Positions 51,822 through 62,219 are shown, numbered from the stretch's first letter. The stretch: DNA of 64,000 bases from AP-15 sp963772295 (GCA_963772295.1 CAVYWO010000006.1:1-64000), one strand, 5' to 3'. The notes: generated from the sequence alone by a model not told the origin. Numbers and translations are program-made.

Positions 51822-54105
51822 TCAAGAAGATCCGCCGTTGCCACGGTAAGCTCTCGTTTCGACTGGTGCGTAGGCGGTGCCGTAGCTTTTCAGTTTCTTG
51901 AGGCGGACGCGGGAAAGCACCACACCGACGAGCGGAGCTCCGGCCAATTGCAGCCTTTCCCGGCAGATGCCGACCGCCTTGTATGATGTCCGCGCCCATT
52001 CCACGATCAGCACGGCAATATCGACCGCCGATGCCAATTGGAGTGCGTCGACCACCACGGCGGCGGGCGGGGTATCGATGATGACGAGCTCGTAACGCTG
52101 CCGTGCGAGCGCAATCAGCTGATGCATCGACGACGAGCCGAGACGCTCGGCCGGAAAGTCGATCCCGCTTCCGGACGAGACAACATGCATGCCCGACGCC
52201 TCGTCCACATTGATGATTTCAGAAAGCTCGCCGGCTCCTCGGAGAACTTCGCCGAGGCCTGGGCCGGAGCGCAGCCCAAGCGCTCTACTAAGCTGCGCCG
52301 ATCGCAGGTCGCATTCGACGAGCAGCACTCGCCGGCCTGCGGTCGCTGCGAGGCGCCCGAAGGAGAGCGCGAAGCTCGTCTTGCCTTCGCCCGGAAGCGC
52401 GGAGGTCACGAGGACGACGCGCGCCGCACCGACGCGACCGCCGACGGCGATGCCGATCGAACGGATCGCCTCGGCCACCCCGCCGAGCGGATCCTTCACC
52501 ACTGCCAAAGACAGAGCGGCGGCGCCATGCGCGCGGCCCGCGATATGAGGGGTCAGACCGAGGGTCACGACACCGAGCCGCTCGCTCACCTCCTCGGGAG
52601 TACAGAGGGTCCGCCGGGCCGCCTCAAGGCTGAGAGCCGCCGCAAGACCCGAAACGAGACCAGCGAGCCCGCTTACGGCAAGTACCACTGAAAAACGCGG
52701 GAGGCTCGGAAAGAAGGGCGGAACGGCCGGCGAAACAATCCGTGCGTCGCCGGCAAGCGCATAGGACTCGACACTCGCTTTTCCCGCAGTTTCGAGAAAT
52801 GTCTCATAGAGGGCCCGCGCGGTGTCGGCATCGGCTTCGAGTTCGGCGCAGCTCGGCGCCGGCCTTCATGTTCTCCAGGTTGGACGCGACCAGCTTCGCA
52901 AATCTTGCCTTGACCGTCCGTTCGTGCGCCTTTGCGACATTGACGCGGGCCCCCAAAGCCATCATGGACTGCCGCACTTCCCTGTCGATCTGATGGCCGA
53001 TCCTGACCACCGCATTTCGCATCTCGTTGACCCAGGGATCTTCCGGCCCGCAAATCGTTTCGACCTGGGTGAGATCCGACACGGCTTTGTTGCGCCGATC
53101 GATGAGCGTCGTCAGGTTTTCCGACGCGCCCGCTGCCTTGGCTGCCGCTTCCGCATCCCGGTCGCGCGCGAATTCCTGGAGCTGCGACAGCGCGCTCTCG
53201 GCGTGCGCGCGATCCGCTTCCGCCGCGACCACCTCGCTATTGAATTTGGCAATCGTGTCGTCGAGAAGCGTCTGATCCTTGCCGAGGTCGAGGATGCCGT
53301 GCTGCGCCTTGTAGGCGGCAACCGCGGCTCTGGTGTCGATCATTCGCTTCCGCAATACGGCGCTGCGATGATCGAGAAGGCCCGACATCCGATCAAGCGC
53401 TGCCGCCCTTGCTCCTAGATCTTCGGCAAGATAGGTCGTTGCGACGGCGTTCGCGATTTTGGCCGCCTTGATCGGATCGACTGAGGTGAAGGAGACGACG
53501 ATCGTGTAGGATCGCCCGTTACTCGTCACACTGAGCCGGCTCCGCAAGTTGGTTTCGGTGGTCGCGAACCCCTCCCCTTCGGGGGGCGGCCCCAACGGAG
53601 CGGCGGCCCAGATGCGCCGCTCCCGGCTCACTATCTCCGCGATCGGCCCCGGCGGCGCCAACAGAGTATTGAATTCGGGATCGTTCTCGAGATGATATTC
53701 CCCTAATACTCGTCGGATGGTCTCGGGGGAGGTAAGAATATCGATAATACTCGCCACTTCCGCGGTGTCCTGGGTATAGATACCACCCTGCATTGTGGCA
53801 AGCAATTCTCCGGTTGGGTTCCTGACCAGGAGGACGAGTTCCACTTCGGCGGTATAGCGCGGCGTGACGAAATGCGCGAAGCCGAAGCCAACTATGGCAA
53901 AGGCGAAGGTAACGAGCAGGATCAGGCCTTTGCGGCGCCAGAGGGCGCGCACGACCCGTCCGAGATCGACATTATGTCCTCCCGCTGGGGGTGCTTGCGG
54001 CGGTCCCGGGAAGCCGGATGTGATCGGTTGCGCCACAACCGAGGTGCGACCATCCATGGGTTCGCCGCCAAATGCCCGGATGGGTTCGTTGCTCACCGGT
54101 TCCAC
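51822..54105 (-). pseudogene. Wzc/GumC-type co-polymerase with tyrosine autokinase domain, frameshifted
   Basis: Polysaccharide co-polymerase controlling chain length and export. The first frame (54105 to about 52845) has membrane helix 1 (LILLVTFAFAIVGFGF), the Wzz domain and long coiled coils. From about 52845 the second frame carries SVESYALAGDARIVSPAVPP, membrane helix 2 and a BY-kinase domain: Walker A ALPGEGKTSFALSFG, Walker A' VLLVECDLRSAQ (Glu where Asp is usual), Walker B ELVIIDTPPA and a short Tyr-containing tail (SYGTAYAPVETRAYRG). Joining the frames gives a roughly 760-residue canonical protein; one base change near GAGCTGCGCCGAACTCG is enough. Pseudogene, two-protein split or sequencing error. 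Confidence 0.8.
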
Positions 54106-55031
54106 CTGACCGGACGGTAGGACGGATTGATCGCGCGACGCCCGAGCCGGTACACGAGCTCGCTGCGCTCTCGCAGCAGATGGGAGGCGCGGATCCGGGC
54201 CACGCGCGCGAAGGCTTCGAGATTTGCGAGTGCCGCCATCCGGCCATGCGCGACGGCGATCTGTCTGACCTCCTCCATGGTGCGCTCGAATTGGCGGTTC
54301 GAGACGCCTTCGTAGGTCATGTTTCCTACGATCCCCGGGTCGTATTCACCCCTGGCGCCGGCCGCGTGCAGTCTCAGGAACCAATCATATTCCATCGCGC
54401 ATCGCCAATGCAGTGAAAACAGGCCGACGCGCTCAAAGCACTCGCGACGCGCAAGCACGGTAGGGTGGTTCATTGCCGGCATGCGGCGCGCCAATGCCGC
54501 CGCGTAGTTTCGCTCGCCGATATAGCGGAAGCTCGGCTGGCCGCCTTCATAAAAAAGCAAATCGCCAAAGACGAAATCGGCTCCGGTGCGTTGCAAGGTT
54601 TCGAGCGCGCGGCCGATCTGGCCCGGTGAAAGCCAATCGTCGGCGCCGAGGAATTGGATAAAGGCTCCGCGCGCGAGCGCGACGCCCTTGTTGAATGCGT
54701 CGCTGATGCCTCGATCCGGCTCGCTGACCCAATAATCCTGGGCTCGGAGCAGCCGCCTGAGGATCTCGGGTGTCCCGTCGGTGGAGGCGCCGTCGATGAC
54801 GACGTGCTCAATTCCCGGGCAGTGTTGCGTCTGAATGCTTTCGAGCGCACGCGCGATGGTCCCGGCGCCGTTGCGCACTGCGGTGACGATCGTGACAAGC
54901 GGCTTTTCGGCCGGGTCGCATGCAGGCCGTGAGGCACCGAGTTTCCTGTAGTCCGCGAAACTGGGTGGCCGTTCCGGCATATCCCGCTCCCCGCGGGCGA
55001 GCGTCTTGGGCGGAAGCTTTGTCCTAGTCAT
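54093..55031 (-). CDS. glycosyltransferase family 2
   Basis: A 312-residue GT-A enzyme: PLVTIVTAVRNGAGTIARAL, HVVIDGASTDGTPEILRRLL (first Asp), YWVSEPDRGISDAFNKGVAL, FIQFLGADDWLSPGQIGRAL (DxD-like ADD), AMNHPTVLARRECF. This is the WcaA/ExoU-like subgroup. ATG at 55031 overlaps the flippase stop (ATGA), and its own end overlaps the wzc-like start by 13 bp, so translation is coupled along the operon. An alternative start is MPERPPS at about 54980. Confidence 0.88.
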   Translation of the reverse strand: MTRTKLPPKTLARGERDMPERPPSFADYRKLGASRPACDPAEKPLVTIVTAVRNGAGTIARALESIQTQHCPGIEHVVIDGASTDGTPEILRRLLRAQDYWVSEPDRGISDAFNKGVALARGAFIQFLGADDWLSPGQIGRALETLQRTGADFVFGDLLFYEGGQPSFRYIGERNYAAALARRMPAMNHPTVLARRECFERVGLFSLHWRCAMEYDWFLRLHAAGARGEYDPGIVGNMTYEGVSNRQFERTMEEVRQIAVAHGRMAALANLEAFARVARIRASHLLRERSELVYRLGRRAINPSYRPVRWNR

Positions 55032-56446
55032 TGCACACGGGCAGGCCAGGAAACCTTGGCTAAGCCGGAGAGCGTCATGCCGGCAGCGTAGATCGCCGTA
55101 CCCGCCACAACCGCCGAGGCGAAAAGTAGACGCGGTTCGAGCCACGGGCCCAGCAGACGGAGCCAGGCCAAAACCGATACCGCCATGCCGATAGCGATTG
55201 CCACAATGCGCAGGAGGCTCCGGACGGTCTCCGCGGAGAGAGGTTGGCGATAACGGGCAAGCGTCGCGAAATACATGGCCAAAATTGCGGTGTCGCGCAC
55301 CGCCATACCCGCGAGCACGGCGGCGGCTCCGCCGGGCAATGCCATCCACAGCAGCGGGGCGAGCAAGGCCGTCTGTGCGGCCATGATATAGGTTCGCGCC
55401 CGCATCTGCCCGCGGGCGATCAAAGCCGCATCGAGGGCGAAAACCGGCGTCCACACCAGTCCCATCACTGCCGCCGCCTGGATTGCCGGAATCGCAGCCT
55501 GCCAGCGCAGTCCGAATAGCGCCGAGATCAGCGTCGGCGCAGTGGCGAAAAGGCCCGCGAAGCAGGGCAGGCCAATTGCGCAGCAGACGAGGAGGGCTTG
55601 GTCCGCGCGCGTCGCGCCATTTTTGTCCGCGACGCCTTGGGAAATCACCGGAATTGCGGCCTGTGTGACGGACATAATCGTCAAGATGCTGATGACCTCG
55701 ATCAGTCGCCACGCCATCGTGAAGCAGCCGAGCGCTTCGGCGCCAAGCCATGCCCCCAAGGCGACACGCGGCGCTTGCAGGTTGACAAAGGCCATGATGT
55801 TGACCGCAACGGCATCACGACCAAAAGCAAGGACATCGGCGACGTGTTTCTGCCGCACGGCGAACCTGGGTCGCCAGCGCGCGGCCGGCCACAGGCAGAG
55901 TACCTGCGCGGCCTGCTGGATCACCGCCATCGCAAGGAGGCTGAACGGCCCCCAGCCTCGCGCGGCGAGGACAAGTCCGGCTGCTCCCCCGGCACAAGCC
56001 GAGAGGAGACACCGGACTGCAAGCGGCTGAAACCGCAACTGGCGCTTTAGCAGGGAGCTGGGGATGCTGGAAAGGGCGTAGAGGAGCGGAAGCAGAGCCG
56101 CACTGCGCAGCAGCGGCGCAACCACGGGTTCTCGATAGAACCCGGCGACCGGAACTGCGCCGGCGATCATTGCCGTAGCAAGCGCCGCCGCGACGGCGAC
56201 CTGCAGCCAAAAGACGGCGTCGAGATGGCCCGGCTCGAGGTCCGGAGCGCGGACGACGTAAAGTCCGGCGCTGTCGACGAGGATCGTATAGGCCAGCGAG
56301 ATGGCGACCGCTGCCATGCCGAAAAGCCCGTAGGTCTCCGGTCCCAGCCGGCGCGCCAGGAGGACATAGACGGCGAATAGGATCGCTTGCTGCGCCCAAC
56401 TCCCGGCTGCCGACCAAGCGATCGCCCTGGCAAAATCGCCCCTCAA
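55028..56446 (-). CDS. Wzx-type oligosaccharide flippase
   Basis: A 472-residue, 12-14 helix MATE/MOP-superfamily protein moving lipid-linked repeat units across the inner membrane. It begins FARAIAWSAAGSWAQQAILF, AVYVLLARRLGPETYGLFGM and has VADVLAFGRDAVAVNIMAFV. The frame is open upstream to 56542, but a TTG at 56446 overlaps the preceding TGA by 4 bp (TTGA). That matches the ATGA coupling seen at other junctions here, and homology starts there, so I prefer it. Confidence 0.85.
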   Translation of the reverse strand: MRGDFARAIAWSAAGSWAQQAILFAVYVLLARRLGPETYGLFGMAAVAISLAYTILVDSAGLYVVRAPDLEPGHLDAVFWLQVAVAAALATAMIAGAVPVAGFYREPVVAPLLRSAALLPLLYALSSIPSSLLKRQLRFQPLAVRCLLSACAGGAAGLVLAARGWGPFSLLAMAVIQQAAQVLCLWPAARWRPRFAVRQKHVADVLAFGRDAVAVNIMAFVNLQAPRVALGAWLGAEALGCFTMAWRLIEVISILTIMSVTQAAIPVISQGVADKNGATRADQALLVCCAIGLPCFAGLFATAPTLISALFGLRWQAAIPAIQAAAVMGLVWTPVFALDAALIARGQMRARTYIMAAQTALLAPLLWMALPGGAAAVLAGMAVRDTAILAMYFATLARYRQPLSAETVRSLLRIVAIAIGMAVSVLAWLRLLGPWLEPRLLFASAVVAGTAIYAAGMTLSGLAKVSWPARVQ

Positions 56447-57715
56447 TTCCCCAGATCCCTTGGTGCCGCCCGAAACCCAGTACCAATGTTGCTTTCGCTC
56501 GAGACGCCCTCGGCCGAACCCGCGCGCGCACGCGCTCTCCATCGAGGGATCGCGTCCGCCAGTCCTGCCCGACGCTTCGCCGACTGGTGGCCAAGATAGA
56601 CGTCTTCGATTGCCTGCACCATGATTTCAGGCGAAAACGACGCGGCCGTCTGGTGCGCTGCGGCCGAAAGGCGCTCGCGCAACCCGGGCTCGCTAAGGAT
56701 GCGTATGGCTGCTGCTGCTAAGGCGCCCGGATCCTCTGGAGGCAGGACAAAGCCGTTGATGCGGTGTATTACCGCTTCGCCGCCACCTGGCCGCGTGCCG
56801 ACGACCGGGACGCCGCTAAAGAGCGCCTCCATCGGCGTGTAGGGCGACGCTTCGTAGCGGCTCGGCGCGAAGAGAAGGTGGAAGCAATGAAAATATTCTC
56901 GCGCCGGCCGCGAGCCGAGCCAGAACACCGCATTTTCGACCCCGCAATCGATCGCGAGGCGGCGCAGCGACGCCTTCTCGCCGCCATCACCGAGCACGAC
57001 CAGCCGGACGTCCGAGCCCTCCGGGCCAAGTATTTGATGTAAGACCCCCATCGCGCGGACCGCTAGGTCGATCCCTTTCTGGCTATCGAGCCGCCGCGCA
57101 ACTGCTCCAACGAGGCGGGCGTCGGGCGCAAGTCCCAGTTCGGCATGTAGATCGGCCTCGCGCCGAAAGCCTACCGGATTGAGGCCGTTTGGGATGACCC
57201 TGATCCGGCGCTTGGGGATGCCCACCACGTCGCGCGCGTGCTCAAACTCGGCTTCGCTCAGGCAGATCAACGTATCGGTGACGGCGGCGAGCGTCCGCTC
57301 CACGAGCCGGTAGAGCATCCGTCTGCGCGGCGTAAGCGCATCGACAGCCATTGTGGCAAAGGCGTGTGGTGTGTAGACCACTGCAGCCGCGGTCGGATTG
57401 GCGGCAATGCGGCCGATTACTCCGGCCTTCGAGCTGTGCGCGTGAATGACATCAAAGGGGCCGTTTCGGTGCAGGTATGCGAGCGTCCGAGCGAGTGCGG
57501 TCAAATCCCTCGGATCGGGGCCGCGCTGCATTTGGATCTTGCGCACCGTGACGCGGCGGTCCGCAATCAGCTCTCGCTCGAGGACGTCGTCGAACTCGTA
57601 ACGGCGAGTACAACACATGCACGTCGTGACCACGCGAACTCAGCCCGAGCGCAAGGTCGACAACGTGGCGCCCCGCCCCAGCCTGTAAGGGCTCTACGAT
57701 CTGAAGTATTTTCAT
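56443..57715 (-). pseudogene. glycosyltransferase family 4, frameshifted near the N-terminus
   Basis: A GT-B enzyme of about 424 codons. The true start is MKILQIVEPLQAGAGRHVVD at 57715 (LALGLSSRGHDVHVLYS). The frame then shifts at about 57610 and continues RYEFDDVLERELIADRRVTV, DVIHAHSSKAGVIGRIA, VVYTPHAFATM, RVIPNGLNPVGF, LVGAVARRLDSQKGIDLAVR and FAPSRYEASPYTPMEALFSG. A two-base loss in the stretch coding YS-P-RYEF explains the break. Everything downstream is intact, so an indel error in the sequence is possible. Lies between the initiating transferase and the flippase. Confidence 0.8.
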
Positions 57716-57785
57716 GTCCCTCCCCCGAAAAAGGTCAGTGTCGGAGAGCGTGGCACCGAGGTTTTGTGAACATCTCCACCGACCT

Positions 57786-59333
57786 TCAAACCGCGTTCGT
57801 CCTGGAAAATACCACCAATATTGTTCTTATCAGTATTGATAGGTCAAACCAAAGCGACCAATTTTGGACGTAATGCAAATCATGCTCGACTCGTCGACGA
57901 ATTTGTTCGATTGTCCTGGTTTCACCGCGGTATCCGTTGACTTGTGCCCAGCCGGTCATGCCGGGCTTCATTCGGTGGCGGATCGGATAGTTATCGACTG
58001 CGACCGCGTATGCGATTCCGCCTGCCTTCGCCGCCACGGCATGGGGGCGCGGGCCTACGAGAGACATTTCGCCACGGAGCACATTGAACAATTGCGGAAG
58101 CTCGTCCAGGCTCATCCGGCGAAGGAACCTTCCGACCCGCGTGACACGCGGGTCTCCGACCCGGGTGAGTTGCTGGCCGAGCGGGTCCGCCTGCTCCACA
58201 TGCATCGTGCGAAATTTGAACATATCGAATTGGATGTTATAGGTACCGAGCCGTTTTTGCTTGAACAATATCGGTCCTTTACTGTCCACTTTGATCGCTA
58301 GACCAATCCACAACATTATCGGCAACAAGGGCAACAGGCAGGCGACGGCAATAACTTTGTCTTCAAGCCACTTGATTGCGATCGCGATCTCGTCGAGTGG
58401 TTTTCTCATGACTCGAAAGATGCCGACCTCACCATATCGAAATCTTTCGAGCATTTGGAGTTGCGCATATCCTTCGGGTTCCAAGATACTGACAGTCACC
58501 GAAAAAGGATGGAACCAGCGCAGCAACTGCAGAATTGAGTCCGTCGCCGCCGGCGGCAGTGCAATAATCACTTCATCTATTCGACCGCTGCACAACAGCT
58601 CCTCGAGCTTTTTCAGTTGCTGAACCTGTAAAGAGTCGCTGCAGGCTCCATCGTCTGAAAATTGTGATTCGTCGAACAATCCAACGAGATCGGTGTCCGG
58701 GCATTGCGCAACTATGCGCGCGGCCAGCTCGCGGCTGAACGGACCCCCGCCGACAATTGCGAGGTTCTTTTTCAGCCTGCCGCGGCGAACGCACTCACGT
58801 CGCACTGATGCTGCAATCAGCCGCACTGCGCACAATGCAATTGCGCTCATCGTACTCCATGTCAAAAGCCAAAAACGCGAGAAAACATCTCCGACTTTCA
58901 ACACAAAAAAACATGCGGTGACTAAAAGAATAGTGTTAATTAATTGTTTTATCGTGCAGTTGACGATTTCAACGCAATGAGCGCGATGGGATGAATTAAA
59001 AACGTTATAGGTACCGTAATGGGCAAACCGAAGGAGGGTTCCAGCCGTCGCGATGATGGTGGCCAACATGTATACCGAATATGGGCGAAATGCTGCCGGG
59101 GCGCGCAAGTACATAACCAGTCGAAGAGCAATGACGGATCCCAGTATCAGCACGAAGGCATCGATAGACATTTCGGCGATGGAGAAAGCTGTACGATTTA
59201 TTTGTTCGATGTTTGCATTATCTGGCCAGATCAGATCTTGCTGTGGAGGCAGTGCCAATTCGGCGACGCATCCAGCCGAATTCGCAACCGGTCTTCCTCC
59301 TTGCGTTAGGGCTTCGCCGCCGAGTTTAGGCAT
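57786..59333 (-). CDS. undecaprenyl-phosphate glycosyl-1-phosphate transferase (WcaJ/ExoY-type)
   Basis: Initiates the repeat unit by transferring sugar-1-phosphate (usually glucose or galactose) to undecaprenyl phosphate. A 515-residue protein with four N-terminal helices (about 50-170), a Rossmann-like central domain (NLAIVGGGPFSRELAARI), one more helix and the catalytic PglC-like domain: SKGPILFKQKRLGTYN, FDMFKFRTMHVEQAD, VGRFLRRMSLDELPQLFNVL, RGEMSLVGPRPHA, KPGMTGWAQVNGYRGE. All hallmark residues (KFRTM, DELPQ, GPRP) are present. First gene of the leftward cluster. Confidence 0.93.
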   Translation of the reverse strand: MPKLGGEALTQGGRPVANSAGCVAELALPPQQDLIWPDNANIEQINRTAFSIAEMSIDAFVLILGSVIALRLVMYLRAPAAFRPYSVYMLATIIATAGTLLRFAHYGTYNVFNSSHRAHCVEIVNCTIKQLINTILLVTACFFVLKVGDVFSRFWLLTWSTMSAIALCAVRLIAASVRRECVRRGRLKKNLAIVGGGPFSRELAARIVAQCPDTDLVGLFDESQFSDDGACSDSLQVQQLKKLEELLCSGRIDEVIIALPPAATDSILQLLRWFHPFSVTVSILEPEGYAQLQMLERFRYGEVGIFRVMRKPLDEIAIAIKWLEDKVIAVACLLPLLPIMLWIGLAIKVDSKGPILFKQKRLGTYNIQFDMFKFRTMHVEQADPLGQQLTRVGDPRVTRVGRFLRRMSLDELPQLFNVLRGEMSLVGPRPHAVAAKAGGIAYAVAVDNYPIRHRMKPGMTGWAQVNGYRGETRTIEQIRRRVEHDLHYVQNWSLWFDLSILIRTILVVFSRTNAV

Positions 59334-59814
59334 TTACTGAAGCCAAGTGCAGAATCCTTGAAAAGGCCAGCCGCACGTTAACCATACCATAGCACGTCGC
59401 AACATTTTTTGTGCTGGCGTTCCGAAGCACGTTAACCAAGAAGTACGCAAACATGGCTATGAGCTGAGGTCAAACTAAAAAAACGAATGGACGAATGTTT
59501 GACGCTGCTTCGGGGAAGTTGGTTGTATGCAGTAAAGTTACACCAGCGTGTCTATTAATACCAAACGAATGCGTGTTTGGAGATATCAGGTCGCGACTAT
59601 GAGTTGTTGAGTGCGTCCTGTCATCGTCCGCGCATCGGACGATTGATTGACGCCCAAGGCTGGGTGCGACGGGACGTCGCAGGATCGCGAGCGGTATAAA
59701 GCCTGTGGGTGGACGACTGTGCCGACTCCCCCCAACTCCCGCCGCATTGCGTACGCCGGTCGCGCGCGGGCGATGCGGGAGACGGACGATCGTAAGTCGC
59801 GGTAGGGACATGAG
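59334..59814 (-). promoter_or_regulatory. upstream region of the polysaccharide cluster with a repeated 12-mer
   Basis: AT-richer non-coding DNA ahead of the first cluster gene. GCACGTTAACCA occurs twice in the same orientation, at 59373-59384 and 59427-59438, 54 bp apart (about five helical turns) and 40-105 bp from the start codon; each contains the palindrome GTTAAC. Further up, CCAAAC/GTTTGG pair over eight bases at 59563-59582. These are candidate operator and leader structures; the regulator is unknown. Confidence 0.45.
59741..59755 (+). repeat. 15-bp direct repeat, left flank of intron region
   Basis: GCCGCATTGCGTACG, followed by a CG-alternating stretch, recurs at 62299-62313. The pair brackets the group II intron and a phage-type gene remnant. 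Confidence 0.5.
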
Positions 59815-61300
59815 TTACCTCACGCCCCCCGCACAGAACCGGACGTGCCCAATTCGGGCATCCGGCTCCCACCTCGGGTGGCTGACGGCAAAGCGCTCGG
59901 AAGGCCACGGATGCAGGATATGAGGACGCGGGAGCCAGCGCTTGGCCAGCGTGGCGATCCGCCGCCAGGTCGTGCGATCCCGCTGGCTGCGCCGCCGAAG
60001 CGCGCGCCGCCAGAGGTCCGTGACATTATGACGGAACGCGCTCAGAGCGGCCGAGTTGGTCGGAACGGCGTGGTAGTTGAACCAGCCGGTGACGACCTGT
60101 CGCAGCCATTGGCCCTGCTCGTCGAGTCGAATCGTGCCTCCGCCGCCACAACTCTTCCTTGATCACCTGCAGCTTGGCCTGCACGCGGTCGCGCCGCGGC
60201 TTCGTCGTTTGAGCAGGAACCGCCGAGCCGATTGCGGGCGCAAATATGGGTGAAGCCGAGGAAGTCGAAGCTGTCCGGTTTGCCAAGGCCGCGCTTTTCT
60301 CGCGGTTCCCGCCGCGTAGCGGCCGAACTCGATCAGGCGGGTCTTGTCCGGATGCAGCCTCAGCGCGAACTGCCGCAGGCGCTCGCCCATCTCCGCCAGG
60401 AACCGCTCGGCATCGGTCTGGTGCGCGAAACCGGCGACAATGTCGTCGACGTAGCGCACGATGATGACGGTCCCTTGGGCTTGGCGTTGCCGCCACTGCT
60501 GTGCCCACAGATCGAAGACGTAATGGAGATAGATGTTCGCCAGCAGCGGCGAGATCACCGCGCCTTGCGGCGTGCCGACCTCGCCCGGCCGTACCTGCCC
60601 GTCTTCCATCACCCCGACCTTCAGCCATTTGCGGATCAGGCGGACGACCCGCCGGTCGCCGATACGGTGTTCCACAAAGCGGATCAGGCACTCGTGGTCC
60701 ACCGTGTCGAAGAAGCCGGCGATGTCGGCATCCAAGATCCAGTTCACCGCCGTGCGCTCGATCGCCACCGTCAAAGCATCCAGCGCATCGTGCTGGCTGC
60801 GCCCCGCCCGGAAACCGTAGCTGAAGCCGAGGAAGTCTTCCTCGTAGATGGCGTTCAGCAGTTCGACCGTCGCCCGCTGGACGATCTTGTCCTCCAGCGC
60901 GGCGATGCCGAGCGGCCGCTGCCGCCCGTCCGGCTTGGGAATGTAACGGCGACGCGATGGTTGCGCCCGGTAGCCGCCGCGGTGGATGCGAGCCATGCAG
61001 GTCCGCAGAGCTGGCTGCCAGACCCTGGCCATAGTCGCGCCCACGTCAGCCCGTCCACGCCCGCTGCGGCCTCCCGCTTGAGCCGGAAATAGGCCCAGCG
61101 CAGCAGAGCGACATCGAGATGGTGGAGCAGTGCGGTTGAGCTTCTCCGTTGACCTTTCTCTTGCCGCTTGCCGCACGCGGTCCAGCCCGGGGGACACGCT
61201 CGCCCGGTTCTCGGTGTCCGGTGCGTGCCAGCCTGGCCCACGTTCCCCTTGGCCCCTGCCCTTGGCTCCATCGGCTCCGCTGGCGGTTGTCCGCCCGCGT
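59815..61300 (-). pseudogene. ltrA: group II intron reverse transcriptase/maturase, multiply frameshifted
   Basis: RT domain: LDVALLRWAYFRLKREAAAG and VDGLTW in one frame; YIPKPDGRQRPLGIAALEDK, DFLGFSYGFRAGRSQHDALD, LDADIAGFFDTVDH, VGTPQGAVISPLLANIYLHY and active-site VRYVDDIVAGF in the main frame. Downstream, maturase parts (RGLGKPDSFDFLGFTHICAR; RDRVQAKLQVIKEEL; WRRALRRRSQRDRTTWRRIA; ERFAVSHPRWEPDARIGHVR) appear in alternating frames, so four or more indels are needed to read through. The C-terminal codons overlap domain V of the RNA, as is usual for this intron class. Confidence 0.8.
59836..59868 (-). ncRNA. group II intron domain V
   Basis: A 33-nt hairpin GAGCCGGATGCCC-GAATT-GGGCACGTCCGGTTC on the minus strand, with the bulge and tetraloop-like layout of the catalytic domain V. 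It also encodes EPDARIGHVRF of the maturase tail. Confidence 0.75.
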
Positions 61301-61858
61301 TCGCCGACTTCCCAGCTACTATGGCAAGGCCCGACTTCTCCCGCCCGTGCATCATCGGCTTCGGCCCTCCGGCCTTCCCGATGCGGACCCGCGATCCTGG
61401 GATCGGTGGTCGGTTGGGAGATCTCCCGGTTCCCGCGCAAGGAGCGTCCGTGCATGCCGGGGTCTCTGACCACGCGGGGCCGGCCGGGCACTCGCGTTGG
61501 CGCACCCGACCGTGTGGCCTTCCGCAGACCTCAACGGCGTCGGCGCCCCGATGTAGGAACTGTTGCGGCTCAATGGCCGGCCTGCACGCTCCCCTGTCAA
61601 CGCTTCGACGCACGCCTCGCGGCGTACCCCGCATGACTCGGGGCCGGTGTGGATCGCTACTCCTTCACCGCAGTGGACTTGCACCACCTGCTCCTTGCCG
61701 GTCTCCCGGCGCACTGAGGCATACCCTCTACCGGAAACTGGGCCGGCCGCGGGGGTAGCCTCGAAGAAATTGGTGGTTTCTGGCGGAAACCCCTCCGCTC
61801 ACACGCGCGCGGAGGGCGCGCTTGCTGGGCACCGGAACGCTGGCCACATACTTCGGGC

Positions 61859-62219
61859 ATGGCAGGCTTCCCCATGCGCCGGCTGCGCAAGACCGGCGCC
61901 CTCGATCCGACCACCGGCGAGGTCGTCGTCATCCCGCGGCTGCCGCCGGTCGCTGACGCAAACAAGCCGCCCGGCTGGGGCCGATGGTCGGCGGCCGAGA
62001 GCCGAGAAGGTCGAGCATCTCCTCGGCACGTCGCTCGACCGCATGGCCGAGTGTCTGTCGTGGCCTGCCGAAGGCCTCGATCCCTATCGGCTGGCGGCGC
62101 AGACGCAGGTCATCCGCGTTATCACCATGGTCGCGGCGAAGGTCGGGGAGCGGCGGTTTGATCACGAGGCGGCGGAGCGTTTTCGGCAGGCGATGCTGGA
62201 AGAGCTGGAGCGGGCATAG
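61859..62219 (+). pseudogene. conserved hypothetical (phage-associated type), frameshifted
   Basis: First frame MAGFPMRRLRKTGALDPTTG, EVVVIPRLPPVADANKPPGW. After a shift near 62003 it reads EKVEHLLGTSLDRMAECLSW, PAEGLDPYRLAAQTQVIRVI, TMVAAKVGERRFDHEAAERF. Both parts belong to one roughly 120-residue protein that I know as an uncharacterised alphaproteobacterial family, possibly from prophage regions. No partner genes. Pseudogene or indel error. Confidence 0.55.

Larger units (their letters stand above)
59795..61714 (-). mobile_element. group II intron, full-length with degenerate maturase
   Basis: Ribozyme-type retroelement on the minus strand. The 5' end is GTGCGCCGGGAGACCGGCAA at 61714, then a domain I-like leader, a reverse transcriptase/maturase frame and a recognisable domain V (GAGCCGGATGCCCGAATTGG at 59868 downward, closing with CACGTCCGGTTC). 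A domain VI-like stem (GGGCGTGAGGTAACTCATGTC) precedes a pyrimidine-rich CCTACC 3' end at about 59795. Both ends look complete, but the protein is broken by several frameshifts, so mobility is probably lost unless supplied in trans. Confidence 0.8.

Noticed and set aside
54105..55751. 552-codon leftward frame starting inside the flippase gene
   Set aside because: Its first 240 codons are antisense-frame noise over wzx; the GT2 enzyme begins at 55031.
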